A stretch of DNA of 64,000 nt from Leifsonia psychrotolerans (lineage in GTDB: Bacteria > Actinomycetota > Actinomycetes > Actinomycetales > Microbacteriaceae). Where the stretch lies: contig NZ_JACCFM010000001.1 in the NCBI RefSeq assembly GCF_013410665.1, positions 3,472,001 to 3,536,000 of the forward strand, read 5' to 3'. This document shows, in pieces, positions 33,177 through 44,204 of the stretch (position 1 is the stretch's first letter; each line of letters begins with the position of its first letter). The translations under genes and the position numbers were made by a program. The notes below the pieces were generated by a model that saw only the letters and a program-made list of their open reading frames with translations, had not been told where the DNA came from and did not search any database.

Positions 33177-33668
33177 TTAGTGGCCTTCTTCGGCCAGCTT
33201 GGTGATGCCGTCGCGAATGATCTGGTCGGCCTCAGCGGCGTCGCCCCAGCCCTCGGTCTTGACCCACTTGCCGGGCTCGAGGTCTTTGTAGTGCTCGAAG
33301 AAGTGCTCGATCTCTTTGCGGGTGTATTCCGGAATCGAGTCGACGTCCTGAACGTGGTTCCAGCGCGGGTCACCGGCGGGAACCGCGATGACCTTGGCGT
33401 CTGAGCCACCGTCATCTGTCATGTTGAAGACGGCGACCGGCCGCACCTTGACTCCCACGCCGGGGAACAGCGGGTAGTCGAGCAGCACGAGCACGTCGAC
33501 GGGGTCGCCGTCGAGGCCCAGGGTGTTCTCGAAGTAGCCGTAGTCGGTGGGGTAGACGAAGCTGGTGTACAGCACGCGGTCGAGGAACACACGCCCGGTC
33601 TTGTGGTCTACCTCGTACTTGTTGCGGCTGCCCCGCGGGATTTCAATGACTGCGTCGTATTCGGCCAT
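33177..33668 (-). CDS. ppa: Inorganic pyrophosphatase
   Basis: A family I soluble pyrophosphatase of 163 residues. It hydrolyses pyrophosphate to phosphate, driving biosynthetic reactions. E-I-P-R-G-S-R-N-K-Y, Y-P-x-D-Y-G-Y and the metal site D-G-D-P-V-D-V-L-V are intact. ATG at 33668 is preferred over the in-frame TTG six bases upstream, because AAGGAG sits eight bases before the ATG and only two before the TTG. It is divergent from tilS. Confidence 0.96.
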   Translation of the reverse strand: MAEYDAVIEIPRGSRNKYEVDHKTGRVFLDRVLYTSFVYPTDYGYFENTLGLDGDPVDVLVLLDYPLFPGVGVKVRPVAVFNMTDDGGSDAKVIAVPAGDPRWNHVQDVDSIPEYTRKEIEHFFEHYKDLEPGKWVKTEGWGDAAEADQIIRDGITKLAEEGH

Positions 33669-33779
33669 GGCCAATTCTCCTTACGATTCAACTGTTTCAA
33701 CGTCTGCGTGTTCGACGGCGGGAGACGCGGGGTGGTGAGACCGCGCGATGCCATCGAAGTCTGGGGATAACGTTACTGG

Positions 33780-34841
33780 ATGCACTCTGAACGCCGTCCG
33801 CGGCTGACCCCAGCCATCGCCGACGTGCGTCGCGCTGTGCGTGAACTGTTGACCGATCGGCCGCAACAGGAGACTGCGGATGGCTTGGTGCTCGTCGGTC
33901 TTAGCGGGGGAGCGGATTCGCTGGCCCTCGCCGCGGCAACGGCCTTCGAGGCGCCGCGCCTGGGTCTGCGTGCGGGGGCCGTGATCGTCGACCATGCCCT
34001 GCAGGCCGGCTCCGCCGAGGTGGCCGCGCGGGCGGCCGAGCAGGCGCGCGCGCTGGGTCTGGCTCCCGTGCTGGTGAGTCGGGTGGATGTGGTGGCGGCT
34101 GGAGCCGGGAACGGACCAGAGGCTGCCGCACGCACGGCCCGGTACGCGGCCCTCGAGGCCGCCCGCGCTGAGACGGGAGCAACCCACGTGCTCCTGGGCC
34201 ACACGCTTGATGACCAGGCCGAATCGGTGTTGCTCGGGCTGGCCCGCGGGTCGGGGGCCACGAGTCTGCACGGCATGGCCCCGGTCACCGGGATGCTGCT
34301 GCGCCCGCTGCTCGGAATCCGGCGGGAGACGACCCGTCAATTCTGTGAGGACGCCGGTGTGACCCCGTGGGATGACCCGCACAATTTCGATCAGCGGTTC
34401 GCCCGAGTGCGAGTGCGCACGAGCGTGCTACCGACGCTGGAAGGGGAGATCGGGCCGGGCATCGCCGAGGCGCTCGCCCGCACCGCCGAACAACTGCGTG
34501 AGGATGCGTCAGCGCTCGACGCGATGGTTCTCGAGATGATTGAGGAGATCTGCGAACCAGCCGAGGCCGGCATCGCGGTGTCGGTGCGCAGCCTGGCCGC
34601 GAATCCGCCGGCGCTGCGCCAACGGATCGTGCGCTACGTGGTCGAGAGCGAGTTCGGCGTGTCGCTGGCGCGGGTACACACATTGGCCGTGCTGCGCTTG
34701 GTGACCGACTGGCACGGTCAGGGAACGCTCGACCTGCCAGGGGTTAGAGTTGAGCGTCAGGACGGAATGCTGGTTTTTTCGGCACCCGGAACTTCACCGA
34801 GCAAAGGACCTCTTCCTTCCCATGGAACCTCGCGACATTGA
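33780..34841 (+). CDS. tilS: tRNA(Ile)-lysidine synthetase
   Basis: 353 residues. The N-type ATP-pyrophosphatase PP-loop L-S-G-G-A-D-S-L and the [10 protein letters not shown] segment identify TilS. TilS converts C34 of tRNA-Ile(CAU) to lysidine so that AUA is read correctly. The C-terminal part is shorter than in E. coli, as usual in actinobacteria. It heads the conserved tilS-hpt-ftsH-fol block; hpt starts within its last 20 bases. Confidence 0.94.
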   Translation: MHSERRPRLTPAIADVRRAVRELLTDRPQQETADGLVLVGLSGGADSLALAAATAFEAPRLGLRAGAVIVDHALQAGSAEVAARAAEQARALGLAPVLVSRVDVVAAGAGNGPEAAARTARYAALEAARAETGATHVLLGHTLDDQAESVLLGLARGSGATSLHGMAPVTGMLLRPLLGIRRETTRQFCEDAGVTPWDDPHNFDQRFARVRVRTSVLPTLEGEIGPGIAEALARTAEQLREDASALDAMVLEMIEEICEPAEAGIAVSVRSLAANPPALRQRIVRYVVESEFGVSLARVHTLAVLRLVTDWHGQGTLDLPGVRVERQDGMLVFSAPGTSPSKGPLPSHGTSRH

Positions 34842-35373
34842 TGGCGATCTCACCGAAATTCTGATCGAAGAGGCGCAGATTCATCAGCGACTCGCAGAGA
34901 TGAGCCGGCAGATCGAGAAGGACTACGCCGACAAGGACGTTCTGCTGGTCGGTGTTCTGAAGGGTGCCGTCATGGTGATGGCCGACCTGGCCCGTGAGCT
35001 GACCATGCCGATCAACATGGACTGGATGGCCGTTAGCTCGTACGGTTCCGGTACCGCGTCCAGCGGTGTGGTGCGCATCCTGAAAGACCTCGACACCGAC
35101 CTCAGCGGCCGTCACGTGCTGATCGTCGAAGACATCATTGATTCGGGTTTGACCCTCTCCTGGCTGCTTGCAAACCTGAAGTCGCGTGGCCCGGCTTCAG
35201 TTGAAATCTGCGCCTTGCTGCGCAAGCCGGACGCCGCACGCGTCGAGATCGACGTCAAATACGTCGGTTTCGACATTCCGAACCAGTTCGTCGTGGGCTA
35301 CGGCCTCGACTATGCCGAGAAGTACCGGAACCTGCGCTCGGTTGGAATTCTCGCGCCGCACGTCTACTCGTAA
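34822..35373 (+). CDS. hpt: Hypoxanthine phosphoribosyltransferase
   Basis: 183 residues. It salvages hypoxanthine/guanine with PRPP. The PRPP loop [13 protein letters not shown] is intact, as are G-V-L-K-G-A near the N-terminus and the C-terminal [12 protein letters not shown] at 34822 is chosen by family length; the frame is open 24 codons further up inside tilS. The tilS-hpt-ftsH order is widely conserved in Gram-positive bacteria. Confidence 0.95.
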   Translation: MEPRDIDGDLTEILIEEAQIHQRLAEMSRQIEKDYADKDVLLVGVLKGAVMVMADLARELTMPINMDWMAVSSYGSGTASSGVVRILKDLDTDLSGRHVLIVEDIIDSGLTLSWLLANLKSRGPASVEICALLRKPDAARVEIDVKYVGFDIPNQFVVGYGLDYAEKYRNLRSVGILAPHVYS

Positions 35374-35381
35374 ACCTCGCG

Positions 35382-35436
35382 GAGGGGAACAACACGTTCC
35401 CCTCACGGCGCCGCACTATTTGTTCCCCTCACGGCG
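35382..35436 (+). promoter_or_regulatory. Alternative hairpins in the hpt-ftsH gap
   Basis: GAGGGGAAC (35382-35390) is complementary to GTTCCCCTC at 35396-35404 and again at 35422-35430. The two targets sit in 15-base direct repeats (35396-35410 and 35422-35436). Only one pairing can form at a time. It could be a plain hpt terminator or an attenuator for ftsH. Confidence 0.5.
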
Positions 35437-35482
35437 AACATACGGCGTCCGCCCAGCGCGGGGGCTGTAGCCTGTGAGCACC

Positions 35483-37486
<2,004 letters not shown>

Positions 37487-37492
37487 GGCGCC

Positions 37493-38062
37493 ATGGCAGT
37501 CGACAGGGCACGCATCGAAGCTGCCGTTGCCGAGATCTTGGCCGCGATCGGTGAAGACGCCGATCGGGACGGTCTGCGGGCGACACCGCGGCGGGTCGCC
37601 GACGCCTACGGTGAGTTCTTCGGCGGTCTGGGGCATGACCCGGTGGCGCTGTTGAGCGACACAGTTCCGGTTGGCGAGCGCACCGGTGAGCTCGTGCTGT
37701 TGCGCAATCTGTCGTTCCGTTCGGTCTGTGAACACCATCTGCTGCCGTTCGTGGGCACCGCGCACCTCGCGTATCTGCCGGGAGAGCACGTCGTCGGGCT
37801 TGGACGGTTGCCCGCCGTGCTCGACACGCTGGCCGCCCGTCCTCAGCTGCAGGAGCGGCTGACCGAAGAGGTCGCCGATGCCCTTCAATCCGGTCTGGCA
37901 CCACGGGGTGTGCTCGTCGTTCTCGACGCCGTGCACGGGTGTGTGTCGACCCGAGGCCCGCGCCAGACCGCGAGCTCGACCGTGACCATGGCCTCCCGGG
38001 GTGAGCTGTCCGACCCGATAGCTCGGGCGGAGATCATGAACCTGATCGGTTCCGCCGCGTGA
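37493..38062 (+). CDS. folE: GTP cyclohydrolase I
   Basis: 189 residues. It converts GTP to 7,8-dihydroneopterin triphosphate, the first step of folate synthesis. The zinc ligands lie in S-V-C-E-H-H and H-G-C-V-S-T-R-G, and the catalytic motif H-H-L-L-P-F is intact. It sits in the fol operon: folP starts with a GTG overlapping its TGA by four bases. No FolQ-type phosphatase is visible here. Confidence 0.96.
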   Translation: MAVDRARIEAAVAEILAAIGEDADRDGLRATPRRVADAYGEFFGGLGHDPVALLSDTVPVGERTGELVLLRNLSFRSVCEHHLLPFVGTAHLAYLPGEHVVGLGRLPAVLDTLAARPQLQERLTEEVADALQSGLAPRGVLVVLDAVHGCVSTRGPRQTASSTVTMASRGELSDPIARAEIMNLIGSAA

Positions 38063-38865
38063 CTCTCATCATGGGGGTGCTGAACGTCACCCCCGACTCC
38101 TTTAGCGACGGCGGGCGTTGGACCGACACGGATGCCGCCATCGAACACGGTCTCGCGCTTCACGCCGACGGCGCCGACCTGATCGATGTGGGCGGTGAGT
38201 CCACCCGTCCGGGCGCCGGGCGTGTGACGCCGGCCGACGAACAATCTCGCATCCTCCCGGTGATCACCGAGCTGGCTCGGCAGGGTCTTCGGGTGAGCGT
38301 GGACACGCTGAATGCGTCGACGGCGTTGGCCGCGGCTGCGGCGGGGGCCCGCCTCATCAACGACGTGTCAGGCGGTCTCGCCGACCCGCTGATGGCAGCC
38401 GTTGCCGCCGAAACAGGGCTCGACTACGTCGCGATGCACTGGCGCGGGCACGCTCAGCAGATGGATGACCTGGCCACCTACGACGACGTCGTGGCCGAGG
38501 TGACCGCGGAACTCTCACAACGCGTCGATGCTCTGACTGCGGCTGGCGTGGACCCCGAACGGATCATTCTTGATCCGGGATTCGGGTTCGCGAAACGCAC
38601 GGAACACAATTGGTCGCTGCTCGCTCACCTCGACTCCGTGACCGCGCTCGGCTTTCCGGTGCTCGTCGGGGTGTCGCGCAAACGGTTCCTCGCAGAGGTT
38701 TTGCGGGCCGACGCCCCATTCACCGCGCGCGACTTGCCGACCGCCGTGCTCAGCGTTCTGACGGCACAGGCGGGGGCTTGGGCCGTGCGCGTGCATGACG
38801 TGGCGGCGAGCCGCACGGCATTGAATGTGCTCGGGCAGCTGCGCTCGGCCAGAATAGAAGCATGA
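38059..38865 (+). CDS. folP: Dihydropteroate synthase
   Basis: 268 residues with the full TIM-barrel signatures: M-G-V-L-N-V-T-P-D-S-F-S-D-G, G-G-E-S-T-R-P-G and D-P-G-F-G-F. It condenses p-aminobenzoate with dihydropterin pyrophosphate and is the sulfonamide target. GTG start overlapping folE; the last bases overlap folBK (ATGA). The length is normal. Confidence 0.96.
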   Translation: MTLIMGVLNVTPDSFSDGGRWTDTDAAIEHGLALHADGADLIDVGGESTRPGAGRVTPADEQSRILPVITELARQGLRVSVDTLNASTALAAAAAGARLINDVSGGLADPLMAAVAAETGLDYVAMHWRGHAQQMDDLATYDDVVAEVTAELSQRVDALTAAGVDPERIILDPGFGFAKRTEHNWSLLAHLDSVTALGFPVLVGVSRKRFLAEVLRADAPFTARDLPTAVLSVLTAQAGAWAVRVHDVAASRTALNVLGQLRSARIEA

Positions 38866-39827
38866 GGACCGACTCGATCACCCTGACCGGGCTGCGTGTG
38901 AACGCGCACCATGGCGTTTTCGACTTCGAGCGGCAGAACGGCCAAGACTTCATCATTGACGTCACGGTCTGGCTCGACCTGCGCCGTGCCGCATCGGGCG
39001 ACGACCTGGCGCGCACCGTGCACTACGGGGAGTTGGCGATCGCGGTCACCGATGCCGTGGCGCACAACCCGGTCGACCTGATCGAAACGGTGGCCGAACG
39101 AGTCGCCGGTGTCGCCCTCGGCTTCGAGGCCGTCGAACGCGTGCGCGTGACAGTGCACAAGCCGGAGGCTCCGATACCGGTGCCATTTCTCGACGTCTCG
39201 GTGCAGATCGAACGCACCCGGGCCGACCTGGCTGTGACGGTGCACCCGGCTGCCGGCAAGACCTCTCACGGGGGCACGGATGCGGTACTCGCGCTCGGCA
39301 GCAACCTGGGTGATCGTGCCGCAACGTTGGCTGCCGCCGTGGCCGCGATCGCGAGCCTCGACGGCGCATCGCAGGTCGTGGCCTCACCGTTTTATGAATC
39401 TGACGCCGTGAAGCTCGACGGGGTCGACGTCGACGCTCCGCTCTACCTGAACGGCGTCGTGACCCTGCGGTATGAGGGGAGCGCCGACGAACTGCTCGAC
39501 GCCGTCAATCGCATCGAGCATGACAACGGGCGCGTGCGCGTCGAACGGTGGGGCGATCGCACGCTCGACATCGACCTGATTGTTTTCGGGCAGCAGCACC
39601 GTGACGACCCGCGACTCACCCTGCCTCACCCGCGCGCCGCCGAACGGGACTTCGTTCTCGTGCCGTGGCTCGCCCTCGACGCGCACGCCGTGCTTCCCGG
39701 AGCAGGCCGGATCGCCGACCTGGTGGCCGGGCTCGACGTCACCGTGCGACGGGCGGAGGCCCAGACGGATGCCCAGACGGATGCCCAGGCGGGGCATCCG
39801 GTAGGCAGTGCGGAGGGGCAACGATGA
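38862..39827 (+). CDS. folK: Fused dihydroneopterin aldolase / HPPK
   Basis: 321 residues carrying two consecutive enzymes. FolB is at about 1-121 (G-L-R-V-N-A-H-H-G-V, H-Y-G-E-L) and FolK at about 141-295 (A-L-G-S-N-L-G-D-R, then R-T-L-D-I-D-L-I). They act in sequence in pterin synthesis, dihydroneopterin to hydroxymethyl-dihydropterin to its diphosphate, so fusion is natural. Separate or fused forms are both known in actinobacteria. The tail has a short Q-T-D-A repeat made by a 12-base duplication (about 39762-39791). Confidence 0.94.
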   Translation: MRTDSITLTGLRVNAHHGVFDFERQNGQDFIIDVTVWLDLRRAASGDDLARTVHYGELAIAVTDAVAHNPVDLIETVAERVAGVALGFEAVERVRVTVHKPEAPIPVPFLDVSVQIERTRADLAVTVHPAAGKTSHGGTDAVLALGSNLGDRAATLAAAVAAIASLDGASQVVASPFYESDAVKLDGVDVDAPLYLNGVVTLRYEGSADELLDAVNRIEHDNGRVRVERWGDRTLDIDLIVFGQQHRDDPRLTLPHPRAAERDFVLVPWLALDAHAVLPGAGRIADLVAGLDVTVRRAEAQTDAQTDAQAGHPVGSAEGQR

Positions 39828-40309
39828 AGCGCTCACATCCGACGCCGTTGATCGCGCTCGGCCTGCTCGGGCTCGTGGTTGGATACCTGCTGGAGGTTGC
39901 CGCGGCAGCCACCGGCAATCCGAACATCGTCCCCCCACTGTCGTTGCCGATCACCCTCGTCGCAGTGGCTGTCGTGCTGCTGCTGTTGGCCTGGCCGGTG
40001 CGGCAATCGACACGCACGCGTCAGGTCGGCGAAGCCCGCCGTCAGGTCAACCCCTTTGTCGCAATGCGCGTGGCCGTGTTGGCCAAGGCGTCGAGCTTCG
40101 CCGGTGCGCTTCTGTTCGGTGCGGGGCTCGGAATTGGGCTGCACCTCGTCACGCGTACCGTGGTTCCCCCGGCCACGACGGTCTGGCTGGCGATCGGCAT
40201 GGCGCTGGGCGCAGCGATTCTCTTGGCTGGCGGACTCGTCGCCGAATACTTCTGCATGCTTCCCCCGTCCGACGATGAACGACAGGAATCAGGTGCCTCA
40301 CGTGGCTGA
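39824..40309 (+). CDS. DUF3180 membrane protein
   Basis: 161 residues with four hydrophobic helices (about 9-29, 42-60, 87-107 and 118-142) and a charged C-terminus. DUF3180 proteins are actinobacterial membrane proteins almost always found behind folK. Their function is unknown. ATG at 39824 overlaps the folK stop by four bases, so a long upstream open frame is not used. Confidence 0.88.
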   Translation: MKRSHPTPLIALGLLGLVVGYLLEVAAAATGNPNIVPPLSLPITLVAVAVVLLLLAWPVRQSTRTRQVGEARRQVNPFVAMRVAVLAKASSFAGALLFGAGLGIGLHLVTRTVVPPATTVWLAIGMALGAAILLAGGLVAEYFCMLPPSDDERQESGASRG

Positions 40310-40841
40310 AACGGGCGCGACACGGCGGCTGGACCTTGAGCCCGGGGCAGCCGAAAACACCGAGGGTGCGGGCGTCAACGTGGGCGAATGGCGACGGGTT
40401 GCCCCGCGCTATGTTGTGGTCGAAGTGGTCAGCACCGTGATTTTTGGGCTCATCGGATGCGCGATTGCCGCCTTTTTGTGGTGGATGAACGATCAAGAGT
40501 GGGCGTTGTACGGCGGGATAATCGTTGCCGTCGTCACCCTGATCACCCTCATCGTTCTGCCCCGGCGCGTGCGCTCGATCGGCTATCAGCTGCGGCAGGA
40601 CGACCTGCTGTTTCGTCGCGGAATCATGTTCCAGCGGTTTGTCGCGGTGCCGTACGGACGCATGCAACTCGTCGACATCACGCGTGGCCCGGTCGCACGT
40701 TGGCTCGGCTTGGCGGACCTCAAATTCGTCACGGCCGCCGCGACCAGCGGGGTCTCGATCCCCGGCCTGAACGAGAAGGACGCTGAGGCGCTGCGTGATC
40801 GTCTCGTTGAACTGGCCGAGAGCCGCCGGTCCGGACTATGA
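40293..40841 (+). CDS. Bacterial PH-domain (DUF304/YdbS-like) membrane protein
   Basis: About 182 residues: two transmembrane helices (about residues 40-80), then one bPH2 domain (about 85-170) with R-S-I-G-Y-Q-L-R-Q-D-D-L-L-F-R-R-G and Q-L-V-D-I-T-R-G-P. With the next gene it forms the YdbS/YdbT pair, whose B. subtilis members have been linked to resistance to certain bacteriocins. GTG at 40293 is preferred (AGGA five bases upstream); ATG at 40275 is also in frame. Confidence 0.85.
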   Translation: MPHVAETGATRRLDLEPGAAENTEGAGVNVGEWRRVAPRYVVVEVVSTVIFGLIGCAIAAFLWWMNDQEWALYGGIIVAVVTLITLIVLPRRVRSIGYQLRQDDLLFRRGIMFQRFVAVPYGRMQLVDITRGPVARWLGLADLKFVTAAATSGVSIPGLNEKDAEALRDRLVELAESRRSGL

Positions 40842-42457
40842 GCGTGCCTGCCACCACGCCGACGTTGGACGCGTCGACGCTGGCCGACGGCCAGTGGCAT
40901 CGGCTGCATCCGGCCAGCCCACTTCTGCGCGGCGGGATCTTCGTCTTCGCGATTCTGGGTTTCATCGTTGCGAACCTGCGCGAGAGGCTCGTTGACGTCT
41001 TCTTTCAGGTGCCGAGTTACAGCGGCGACCCGCTCGACGAGATTGTGCAGCGGGGAGCCGTCGGGTGGGCGCTGGCCGGAGTCGCGCTGGTGCTGGTCGT
41101 CATCCTTGTAGTGTTTTACCTGATCTGGCGGATGCACACCTTTCGGGTCAGCGGTGATTCTGTCGAGGTGCGCAGTGGACTCATCTTTCGGAGCCATCGA
41201 CAGGCGCGACTTGACCGCATTCAGGGCGTCAACATCGTGCGTCCGCTCATTCCTCGCTTGTTCGGCGCCGCCAAACTGGAGGTGAGTGTCGCGGGGCAGG
41301 ATGCGAATGTGCAGCTGTCCTACCTGGGTTCGTCGCTTGCAGATGGTCTGCGTCGCGACATCCTGCGCCTGGCCTCGGGCGTGCGGATCGACGCGGAGCG
41401 TCGCTCTGATACCGGTGCTCCGGTTGCACCCGGCGCCCAAGTCACACCCGGCGAGCAGCTGCCGGCCGAAACACGGGCCCCGGTGTCGACGGCGGTCGGC
41501 GAATTCGCCGCCGCCCGGGTACACGAGTTTCTCGCCCCCGAATTCGACGCGGATGCCGTGCCGCCCGCATCCGTGGTGAAGATTCCGGTGGGTCGTCTGC
41601 TCGGCTCGATCGTGTTCAGCGGTTTCACGGTGTTTCTGCTGCTGTCCCTCGCCGCGCTCCTCGTCAGCGTTAGCCTGGGCGTCAGCGGCTGGCTGATGCT
41701 GGTCGTGCTGCCCGGTTTGATCGGAACCGTCGGATACTACTTTTCTCGCTTCACGAAGTCGCTGCGCTACAGCATCGCCGGAACTCCCGATGGCGTGCGC
41801 GTGGGCTTTGGGCTGTTTTCGACCACCAACGAAACGCTTCCGCCCGGCCGCATTCATGCCATCAGTGTGGTTCAGCCGCTTCTCTGGCGTGGCTTCGGCT
41901 GGTGGCAGGTGCGCATCAATAAGGCCGGGCATTCGTCGAGTTCGGGTGCCGCCGGTCAGGCCAATACCACGACGCTGCCGGTGGGCAATCTGGCCGATGT
42001 GGCGCAGGTGCTCCGGCTCATCCTGCCCAGCTTTGACAGTGAGCGACACGCGGCTCTCGTGCGGGCAGGCCTAGTCGGTAGGGGCGACGATTCATCGGAC
42101 GGTTTCCGCACTGCCCCGCGACGCGCAGCCTGGCTGCGCCCGTTCTCCTGGCGCCGCACGGGCTACCAGATCGACAGCGGTGTCGTCCTCGTGCGCCGTG
42201 GTGTGGTCTCCCGTGAGCTGGTGCTCGTGCCGTTGGCGCGCCTGCAAAGCGTTGGAATCGCCCAGGGGCCGATGCGACGGATGCTGCGGCTGGCGTCGGC
42301 CCGCCTACACACGGTGGCAGGCCCCGTCTTCGCCTCGCTCGGCGTTGTCGACGTCGACGAAGCCCGCAGACTGTTCCAGGGCGTCGCAGCCGGCGCGATC
42401 TCGTCGGCCCGCTCCGACACCAGCCACCAGTGGAACCAACCGAACGGAGACCTCTGA
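40838..42457 (+). CDS. Multi-PH-domain (YdbT-like) membrane protein
   Basis: 539 residues with paired helices at about 30-100 and 250-300. Three bPH2 repeats follow the helix pairs (F-R-V-S-G-D-S-V-E-V-R-S-G-L; R-Y-S-I-A-G-T-P-D-G-V; Y-Q-I-D-S-G-V-V-L-V-R-R-G-V). ATG overlaps the stop of the preceding YdbS-like gene (ATGA). The two probably form one membrane complex of unknown function in this operon. Confidence 0.85.
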   Translation: MSVPATTPTLDASTLADGQWHRLHPASPLLRGGIFVFAILGFIVANLRERLVDVFFQVPSYSGDPLDEIVQRGAVGWALAGVALVLVVILVVFYLIWRMHTFRVSGDSVEVRSGLIFRSHRQARLDRIQGVNIVRPLIPRLFGAAKLEVSVAGQDANVQLSYLGSSLADGLRRDILRLASGVRIDAERRSDTGAPVAPGAQVTPGEQLPAETRAPVSTAVGEFAAARVHEFLAPEFDADAVPPASVVKIPVGRLLGSIVFSGFTVFLLLSLAALLVSVSLGVSGWLMLVVLPGLIGTVGYYFSRFTKSLRYSIAGTPDGVRVGFGLFSTTNETLPPGRIHAISVVQPLLWRGFGWWQVRINKAGHSSSSGAAGQANTTTLPVGNLADVAQVLRLILPSFDSERHAALVRAGLVGRGDDSSDGFRTAPRRAAWLRPFSWRRTGYQIDSGVVLVRRGVVSRELVLVPLARLQSVGIAQGPMRRMLRLASARLHTVAGPVFASLGVVDVDEARRLFQGVAAGAISSARSDTSHQWNQPNGDL

Positions 42458-43245
42458 TGACACCCCGGCCCGGACGCCTCGGCGTCGGCATCATCGGCGC
42501 CGGACGCGTCGGCCCGATCCTCGGGGCGGCGTTGGCCGGAGCCGGCCACGCCCTCGTCGGCATCGCCGCGATCTCAAAGGAAAGCCGCGACCGCGCCGAC
42601 GCCATCCTGCCCGATGTGCCGGTGCTGACTGTGCCCGAGGTCGTCGAGCGCAGTGAGCTCGTCATCATCGCGGTTCCGGATGCCGAGCTGCCGGGCCTGG
42701 TCGCCGGACTGGCCGCGACTGGCACGTGGCAGGCCGGGCAACTGGTCGTGCACACCTCTGCCCGGTTTGGAACAGCAGTTCTCGCGCCGGCGCAAGCGGC
42801 AGGGGCGATTCCGTTGGCCATCCACCCGGCCCTGGCATTCACGGGTACGAGTATCGACCTGGCCCGCCTCGCCGACAGCTATTTCGCGGTCACGGCACCC
42901 TCGCCGGTTCTGCCGATCGGCCAGGCGCTCGTCGTGGAAATGGGCGGGGAACCGGTGATCGTGGCCGAGGGGGATCGGGCCGATTATGCGGAGGCCATTG
43001 AGACAGCCACCGCGTTCTCGCGCTCGATCGTCGAGCAGGCCACGCGGCTGCTTGACGGTATCGGGATTGACCAGTCCGGGGCCTACATCGCACCGCTCGT
43101 GCGCTCGACGGTTGAGAACGCTCTGGCGCGTACCGGGCCGGATCTGCGCACACTGCGTTCGCGTGCCGCGTTTGATGAACTTGATGAACTTGATGAACTT
43201 GATGGGGGCGACTCGAATGACCCGCCCCACCCGGAGGACCGATGA
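42457..43245 (+). CDS. Rossmann/DUF2520 oxidoreductase-like protein, next to panC
   Basis: 262 residues. The N-terminal nucleotide-binding fold has G-I-I-G-A-G-R-V-G-P and V-I-I-A-V-P-D; the helical DUF2520 C-terminal domain follows. The overall architecture resembles 6-phosphogluconate/ketopantoate-reductase-like enzymes. It starts one base into the previous stop (TGATG) and ends in a TGA shared with panC (ATGA). Its position directly before panC makes a pantothenate-pathway reductase possible, not proven. The C-terminus bears a D-E-L repeat made by three copies of a 9-base unit. Confidence 0.8.
   Translation: MTPRPGRLGVGIIGAGRVGPILGAALAGAGHALVGIAAISKESRDRADAILPDVPVLTVPEVVERSELVIIAVPDAELPGLVAGLAATGTWQAGQLVVHTSARFGTAVLAPAQAAGAIPLAIHPALAFTGTSIDLARLADSYFAVTAPSPVLPIGQALVVEMGGEPVIVAEGDRADYAEAIETATAFSRSIVEQATRLLDGIGIDQSGAYIAPLVRSTVENALARTGPDLRTLRSRAAFDELDELDELDGGDSNDPPHPEDR
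43174..43200 (+). repeat. 9-bp coding tandem repeat
   Basis: Three perfect copies of GATGAACTT followed by a partial GATG. They encode Asp-Glu-Leu repeats near the C-terminus of the DUF2520 protein. Copy changes would keep the frame. Confidence 0.9.
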
Positions 43246-44141
43246 CACAGCCACCCGCGTACGCACCGACATCCGTGCCCGTTGTGATCGCACGCATCGA
43301 TGAGCTGCGCGAGCGGCTGACGCAGGCGAAGGCGACGCTGGCCGCCGACGGGCGCACGCCCCGGGTGGTGCTGGTTCCCACAATGGGCGCGCTGCACGAT
43401 GGGCATCTCTCGCTCGTCGAGCGGGCGCGCGAGCTCGGCGACATTGTCGTCGTGTCGATCTTCGTCAATCCTTTGCAGTTCGGCTCCGGCGAAGACCTCG
43501 ACAGCTACCCACGCACCCTGCACACAGATGTGGCAGCCCTCGCCACGCTGCAGGTGCCGTTCGTCTTCGCCCCGACGCCCGCCGAGATGTACCCGAACGG
43601 AGCGAGCGCCACCCGAGTCACCGCGGGCGACGTCAGCGCCCTCTACGAGGGTGCCGCACGCCCGGGGCACTTCGACGGCATGTTGACCGTCGTCGCCAAA
43701 CTCTTCAATATCGTCGGCTGCGATGTGGCTGTGTTTGGTCAGAAAGACGCACAGCAGGTCTTTTTGATCAGCCAGATGGTGGCCGATCTCAATCTTCCGG
43801 TCGTCGTCGAGGTCGTACCCATCGTTCGCGAGCACACCGGGCTTGCCCTGTCGAGCCGCAACCAATTTCTCAGCGCGGCCGAGCGCGACGCCGCCGGCTC
43901 GATCTCGGCGGGGCTGCGCGCCGCATCCGGTCGTTCCTTCGCCGAGGTGTCGGAGGCCGTCGCGGCCGCCCGCGGGACGATCGAGGCCCAGTCACTTGTT
44001 AAGCTTGAGTATCTCGTTGTCGTGCATCCGCAGACCTTTCTGCCGGTTGAGCCCGACTATCGCGGCCCGGCCAGAATGTTGGTCGCCGCGATCGTGGGTA
44101 CAACCAGGCTCATCGACAACGTCCCCCTTGACCTCAGCTAG
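43242..44141 (+). CDS. panC: Pantothenate synthetase
   Basis: 299 residues. It joins pantoate and beta-alanine using ATP. P-T-M-G-A-L-H-D-G-H, F-V-N-P-L-Q-F, G-Q-K-D-A-Q-Q and S-S-R-N are all in place. It overlaps the DUF2520 gene by four bases. panB, panD and panE are not visible in the window. About 60 bases separate it from lysS. Confidence 0.95.
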   Translation: MTQPPAYAPTSVPVVIARIDELRERLTQAKATLAADGRTPRVVLVPTMGALHDGHLSLVERARELGDIVVVSIFVNPLQFGSGEDLDSYPRTLHTDVAALATLQVPFVFAPTPAEMYPNGASATRVTAGDVSALYEGAARPGHFDGMLTVVAKLFNIVGCDVAVFGQKDAQQVFLISQMVADLNLPVVVEVVPIVREHTGLALSSRNQFLSAAERDAAGSISAGLRAASGRSFAEVSEAVAAARGTIEAQSLVKLEYLVVVHPQTFLPVEPDYRGPARMLVAAIVGTTRLIDNVPLDLS

Positions 44142-44204
44142 ATACCACTACGGGTTTCGGATCGGGCGCCGCCCGCTGAACGTAACCACGCGACGGAGAA
44201 CCGC

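Noticed and set aside
40586..42049. Long open frame antisense to the PH-domain genes
   Set aside because: No domain or start signal, and both sense genes have clear bPH2 motifs and overlaps.
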